Positions 30,002 through 33,139 of a stretch of DNA of 33,139 nt are shown here, piece by piece. Under the pieces are notes generated by a model, which was given only the letters and a program-made list of their open reading frames with translations, searched no databases and was not told the origin of the DNA. This stretch comes from Pseudomonadota bacterium. Lineage in GTDB: Bacteria > Pseudomonadota > Alphaproteobacteria > ATCC43930 > CGMCC-115725. The number at the start of each line of letters is the position of its first letter. Within the stretch, counting starts at the first letter, position 1. The stretch spans positions 1 to 33,139 of the forward strand of contig JAKAOO010000009.1 of the NCBI GenBank assembly GCA_021812165.1. The letters run 5' to 3'. Position numbers and translations under genes: made by a program.

Positions 30002-31983
30002 GAGGCCTTTGCCCTGCGCGCCGCGAGCGGGGCGGGCGCCCTCTTTTTTGCAAACCGCAGGCGGCGGTCGGCGAGCGAGACGAGACCGCCAAACGCGGCG
30101 AACCCCGCGCCGAACCAGATCCAAGGAACGAGCGGATTGTAGAAGGCCCGCAGAACATACCCTCCCTTGCCGTCCTCTTTGCCGAGCGCCAGGTAGAGAT
30201 CGGCAAAGCCGTTGGTGTGGATCGCGGTGTGGTTCGTCGTGGTCCCGGCGCGCGGATAGGAGCGCAACTCCGGATAAAGCATGTAGGAGACGCCGTGCGG
30301 CGGCTCTACTCGGATGCGGGCGCGTTCCGCCTCGTAGTCGGGCCCCTTTTTCTTGGCGACGCCGGTGAAATCGAGGGTGAACCCGGCGATCTTGATGCTG
30401 TCGCCGGGACGAACGCTCACGATCTTCTGGCTCCTCCAGGCGGACGAGACGACCACCCCCGCGATCAACATCCCGATCCCGAAATGGGCGAGAGAATAGC
30501 CGTAGGTGCCGCGCGGCAGATGCCGCAGCCGGCGCCACGCGTCGCCCCACTCGCGGCGGGAAACTCCCGCGCGTTCCAAGAGCTCGGTCGCGACGCCGAG
30601 CATCGCCCAAACGGCGAGAGCGACGCCACCGCTCGCCGCCCATGACGCCTTCGGTGCGAAGAGCCGGACGAGAAGCGCGATGAGAAGGGCTGCGGCGAAC
30701 GCCGGCACAAGGCGGACGACGACGCGCCGCAGATTGCCGTGGCGCCACGCGAGAGAGGGACCCACGACCATCGCGATGATGCCGGGGATGAGGATCGGGA
30801 CGAAGGTCGAATCGAAATAGGGCGGTCCGACCGACAACTTGATCCCGCTCCAAAGCTGCACAAAGAGCGGGTAAAAGGTGCCGAGAAAGACGGTCGCCAT
30901 CCCCGCCCCCAGCACGACGTTGTTGAGGACGAACGCCCCTTCGCGGCTGACGGGCGCAAAGGGTTTCCCTGCTTCGAGAAGCGGCGCGCGAAACGCATAG
31001 AGCAGGAGCGCGCCGCCGACCACGGCCGCGATCAGAAAGAGGATGAAGACGCCGCGGGCCGGGGAAAGCGCAAAGGCATGGACGGAGGTGAGGATGCCGG
31101 AGCGCACGAGGAACGTCCCGACGAGGCTCATCCCGAAGGTGAGGATGGCGAGAAGGAGCGTCCAGCGCACGAGGCTCTCGCGCTTCTCGACGGCCGAGAG
31201 CGAGTGCAGCAGCGCCGTCCCCAAGAGCCACGGCATAAACGAGGCGTTTTCGACCGGGTCCCACTCCCACCAGCCGCCCCAGCCGAGAACGTAATAGGCC
31301 CACCAGCTGCCGAGCGCGATGCCGGCGGTCAGCCCGCACCAGGCGAGAAGCGTCCACGGCCGCACGAAATGCGCCCACGCGGCGTCGATCCGCCCTTCGA
31401 TAAGCCCGGCGACGGCAAAAGAATAGGTGATCGAGAAGCCGACATAGCCTGAATAAAGGAGAGGTGGGTGAAAGGCGAGGCCGGGATCCTGCAACAGCGG
31501 GTTGAGGCCGAGGCCATTCGGAGGGACGGGGAAAATCCTCGCAAAGGGATTGGAAGTCGCGATGACGAAAGCGAGAGTCCCGCAGGAAAGAAGCCCCTGG
31601 ATGCCGAGCGCGCGCGCACGCAGGGAAGCCGGCAGGGCATTTCCGAAGAGCGCGACGAGGCCGCCGTAAGCCGCGAGAATGAACACCCAAAGCAGCATCG
31701 AGCCTTTATGGCTGCCCCACGCGCCCGTGATCTTGTAGAGAAGAGGGAGCGCTCGGCTCGAATTCTCGTAGACACTCTTGACCGAGAAGTCGGAGACGAT
31801 GTGGGCGTCGATAAAGATGCCGAAGGCGAGCGCCACGAGGGCGAGCTGGAGAAGCGCCGCGGGGCGGCAGAGATCCATCAGCGCGCGGCTTCCCGACGAA
31901 GCGCCTAGAAGCGGTACGATCCCCTCGATTCCGGCGACGAGAAAAGCGAGGATGAGCGCGAATTGGCCGATTTCGACGAGCAT
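29998..31983 (-). CDS. ccmF: Heme lyase CcmF
   Basis: A 661-residue polytopic inner-membrane protein that attaches heme to apocytochromes in system I. The WWD heme-binding signature is WAYYVLGWGGWWEWDPVENASF at about residues 228-249, broken here as GWGGWWEWDPVENA. Conserved FHPPLLYSGYVG, FVLNNVVLG-type and HIGIGML-like blocks lie around it, with about 14 hydrophobic segments. It is the first gene of ccmF-ccmH-ccmI. The heme chaperone gene ccmE, often directly upstream, is not adjacent. The resulting system is needed for the di-heme protein encoded at 8.4-9.7 kb. Confidence 0.96.
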   Translation of the reverse strand: MLVEIGQFALILAFLVAGIEGIVPLLGASSGSRALMDLCRPAALLQLALVALAFGIFIDAHIVSDFSVKSVYENSSRALPLLYKITGAWGSHKGSMLLWVFILAAYGGLVALFGNALPASLRARALGIQGLLSCGTLAFVIATSNPFARIFPVPPNGLGLNPLLQDPGLAFHPPLLYSGYVGFSITYSFAVAGLIEGRIDAAWAHFVRPWTLLAWCGLTAGIALGSWWAYYVLGWGGWWEWDPVENASFMPWLLGTALLHSLSAVEKRESLVRWTLLLAILTFGMSLVGTFLVRSGILTSVHAFALSPARGVFILFLIAAVVGGALLLYAFRAPLLEAGKPFAPVSREGAFVLNNVVLGAGMATVFLGTFYPLFVQLWSGIKLSVGPPYFDSTFVPILIPGIIAMVVGPSLAWRHGNLRRVVVRLVPAFAAALLIALLVRLFAPKASWAASGGVALAVWAMLGVATELLERAGVSRREWGDAWRRLRHLPRGTYGYSLAHFGIGMLIAGVVVSSAWRSQKIVSVRPGDSIKIAGFTLDFTGVAKKKGPDYEAERARIRVEPPHGVSYMLYPELRSYPRAGTTTNHTAIHTNGFADLYLALGKEDGKGGYVLRAFYNPLVPWIWFGAGFAAFGGLVSLADRRLRFAKKRAPAPLAARRAKAS

Positions 31984-32233
31984 AGAGTTCTATCCACCGG
32001 CAAAGGGACGGCGAGAGGGCGGAAAGTTATCACGCGCGGGGATTTCGCGGGAGTGCGCACTGGGACGCAGGCTCCGCCCGGCGCCCTGCTGCCCCAGCTC
32101 CGGCTCAAGAAGCCGGCCGAGCGCTGCGGCGCGGCCCCGCCGCCCTCTTGCGGTCCATCCCCGAAGATTCCGCGGCGCGCACCGCGCGGATACGATCGGG
32201 TAAACTCCCGCCCGAGCCTCAGGGGAGAAAGCG
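31984..32233. other. Divergent intergenic region between ccmF and HIT gene
   Basis: These 250 bp contain no credible gene. They should hold the divergent promoters. A TAAACT (about 32210-32215) upstream of the HIT gene and a GGGGAGAAAG ribosome binding site before its ATG are visible; no clear -35 element is. Confidence 0.4.
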
Positions 32234-32653
32234 ATGCGAAGCGATCCGGATTGCGTCTTCTGCAAGATCGTTGCCGGTCAGATCCCGTGCTTCAAACTCT
32301 TCGAAGACGATGAGACGCTCGCCTTCATGGATATCAATCCTGCGAATGACGGGCACTCTCTCGTCATCGCGAAAGAGCACGTTGCGACGCTTTTCGAGAT
32401 CAGCGACGAATCCTTCGCCGCCGTTGCCCGCTCGGCCAGGAAGCTCGCGCGCGCGGTCGATCTCGCGCTAACGCCCGACGGGCTCAATTTGATCCAGGCG
32501 AACGGCAAAGGCGCGCAGCAGTCGGTGGCGCACTTTCACATCCACGTGCTGCCGCGCAAGCTCGGCGACGCGTTGAAGCTCAACTGGACGATGCGGCCCG
32601 GCAACCGCGACGCGATCGCCGCGCTCGCCGAAAAGATCCGCGGCTGCCTCTAA
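32234..32653 (+). CDS. HIT family protein (nucleotide hydrolase/transferase)
   Basis: A 139-residue histidine-triad protein. The triad is H100-F-H102-I-H104 in SVAHFHIHVLPRKLG, and the N-terminal CVFCKIVAGQIPCFKLFEDD is typical of Hint/HinT-like members. Such enzymes hydrolyse AMP-linked or related nucleotide substrates; the natural substrate here is unknown. The ATG at 32234 has a good ribosome binding site (CAGGGGAGAAAG). It stands alone between the divergent ccm operon and a convergent aminotransferase gene. Confidence 0.93.
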   Translation: MRSDPDCVFCKIVAGQIPCFKLFEDDETLAFMDINPANDGHSLVIAKEHVATLFEISDESFAAVARSARKLARAVDLALTPDGLNLIQANGKGAQQSVAHFHIHVLPRKLGDALKLNWTMRPGNRDAIAALAEKIRGCL

Positions 32654-32677
32654 GCAACATCTTGTTGATCGGCACAC

Positions 32678-32708
32678 AACCCTCTCGCCCCCAGGGGCGG
32701 AGAGGGTT
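32678..32708. terminator. Hairpin between convergent HIT and aminotransferase genes
   Basis: AACCCTCTCGCCCC pairs with GGGGCGGAGAGGGTT around a short loop, with one bulged base. It lies 25 bp after the HIT stop and 61 bp after the convergent aminotransferase stop, so it could end transcripts from both sides. No T run follows, so it may act with Rho or protect mRNA ends. Confidence 0.55.
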
Positions 32709-32768
32709 CATCGGGCGCTGCAGACGCATGTGTATCAACCATCACAGGTTTGCTTTGCAACAGCGTGC

Positions 32769-33139
32769 TCAGCCGGCGAGAAGCGCGGCGATCGCGTCCT
32801 CCCAGGCCTCTGAGGTCTGGCGCACGTCCGCCTCGTCATGGGCGAGCGAGACGTAATATTTCGATTCGCCTTTGAGGATGCCGCGCTCGCGGAGAAGCGC
32901 GTTGAAACGCCGCATCAGCCTCGCATCCCCTTTGAGGGTTCCGCGATAATCGCAAACCGGCTCGCGGCTGAAGACGAGATCGAAAAGCGCAGGCTCGCCC
33001 GTCACCTGCGCCGCGACGCCTTTCTCGCGCAAAATCGCCGAAAGGCGCGCCATGAGTTCCCGGCCGGTCGCGAAAAGCTTCTCGTAAGCGCCGGGGCGGC
33101 GCAGGATCTCGATCGTTTTGAGCCCCGCCGCGGCGAGAT
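32769..33139 (-). CDS. Class III aminotransferase, GSA-aminomutase-like, C-terminal part
   Basis: Open to the end of the window; 122 C-terminal residues and the stop are visible. The sequence LAAAGLKTIEILRRPGAYEK, then FNALLRERGILKGESKYYVSLAHDEADV, matches the C-terminal domain of PLP-dependent class III aminotransferases that resemble glutamate-1-semialdehyde 2,1-aminomutase (HemL). The tail motif LKGESKYYVSLAHDEAD is more typical of the broader HemL-like aspartate aminotransferase-family group than of true HemL, so no gene symbol is given. An internal ATG at 33051-33053 is not the start. The lysine that binds PLP is outside the window. Confidence 0.82.
   Translation of the reverse strand, partial: LAAAGLKTIEILRRPGAYEKLFATGRELMARLSAILREKGVAAQVTGEPALFDLVFSREPVCDYRGTLKGDARLMRRFNALLRERGILKGESKYYVSLAHDEADVRQTSEAWEDAIAALLAG

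Noticed and set aside
29534-31690. A 718-codon minus-strand frame as a single large protein
   Set aside because: Its C-terminal 155 codons are CcmH. The rest is a shadow frame over ccmF with no homology.
1-33139. CRISPR arrays, tRNA/rRNA genes, prophage or toxin-antitoxin genes
   Set aside because: No direct repeats with spacers, no cloverleaf-like RNA sequences and no phage or toxin-antitoxin families were seen on reading both strands.

Overview
This is a gene-dense, GC-rich stretch of an alphaproteobacterial chromosome. The class is suggested by a GcrA-family cell-cycle regulator, the dapF-mtaB-ftsY order, a GcrA-sized C-terminal zinc-ligand pattern, and a large hopanoid locus next to system I cytochrome c maturation genes. 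The order (Hyphomicrobiales or Rhodospirillales are likely) cannot be fixed from sequence reading alone. Almost all genes are housekeeping or lipid-metabolism genes of ordinary composition. The one clearly accessory stretch is about 446-1603.

Layout. 1-445: the 3' end of a DUF815-type AAA+ ATPase. 446-1603: no intact gene; an 18-bp palindrome, a GGTTACGG repeat patch, an internally deleted IS630-type element (about 627-914) and two dispersed inverted-terminus repeats. 1604-4777: a metal ABC ATPase and periplasmic binding protein (minus), divergent from an OprB-like porin (plus), with a Zur-like palindrome between them and no permease gene. 4830-8338: dapF, mtaB and ftsY, which overlap, then a short gcrA-family gene. 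8387-13197 (minus): MoxR-type ATPase, CoxE-type VWA protein, SCO protein, YtkA-like copper-type periplasmic protein and a di-heme cytochrome c peroxidase/MauG-family protein, probably one transcription unit. 13382-13926: two tandem tatA paralogues. 14207-16124: minC, minD, minE.

16156-28658 is the hopanoid locus. On the minus strand, hpnA-hpnC-hpnD-hpnE-hpnF make a tightly overlapping operon that takes farnesyl diphosphate to squalene (HpnC, HpnD, HpnE) and then hopene (HpnF). hpnG lies after it with its own promoter. On the plus strand, ispH (isoprenoid precursor supply) is followed by hpnH, which adds adenosine to the hopene side chain; HpnG removes adenine. A second minus-strand unit, hpnM-hpnI-hpnJ, carries a MlaC-like periplasmic lipid-transfer protein and two head-group enzymes for glucosamine/cyclitol-ether hopanoids. 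The deacetylase hpnK, expected between HpnI and HpnJ in the pathway, is not in the window.

28713-31983: ccmF-ccmH-ccmI (cytochrome c maturation), directly upstream of hpnA on the same strand. 32234-32653: a HIT-family hydrolase. 32769-33139: the 3' end of a class III aminotransferase resembling glutamate-1-semialdehyde aminomutase.

I see no CRISPR array, tRNA, rRNA or phage genes. The best leads are the metal-uptake/porin pair with a shared operator and a missing permease, the MoxR-VWA-SCO-YtkA-MauG cluster, and the IS630 deletion derivative.
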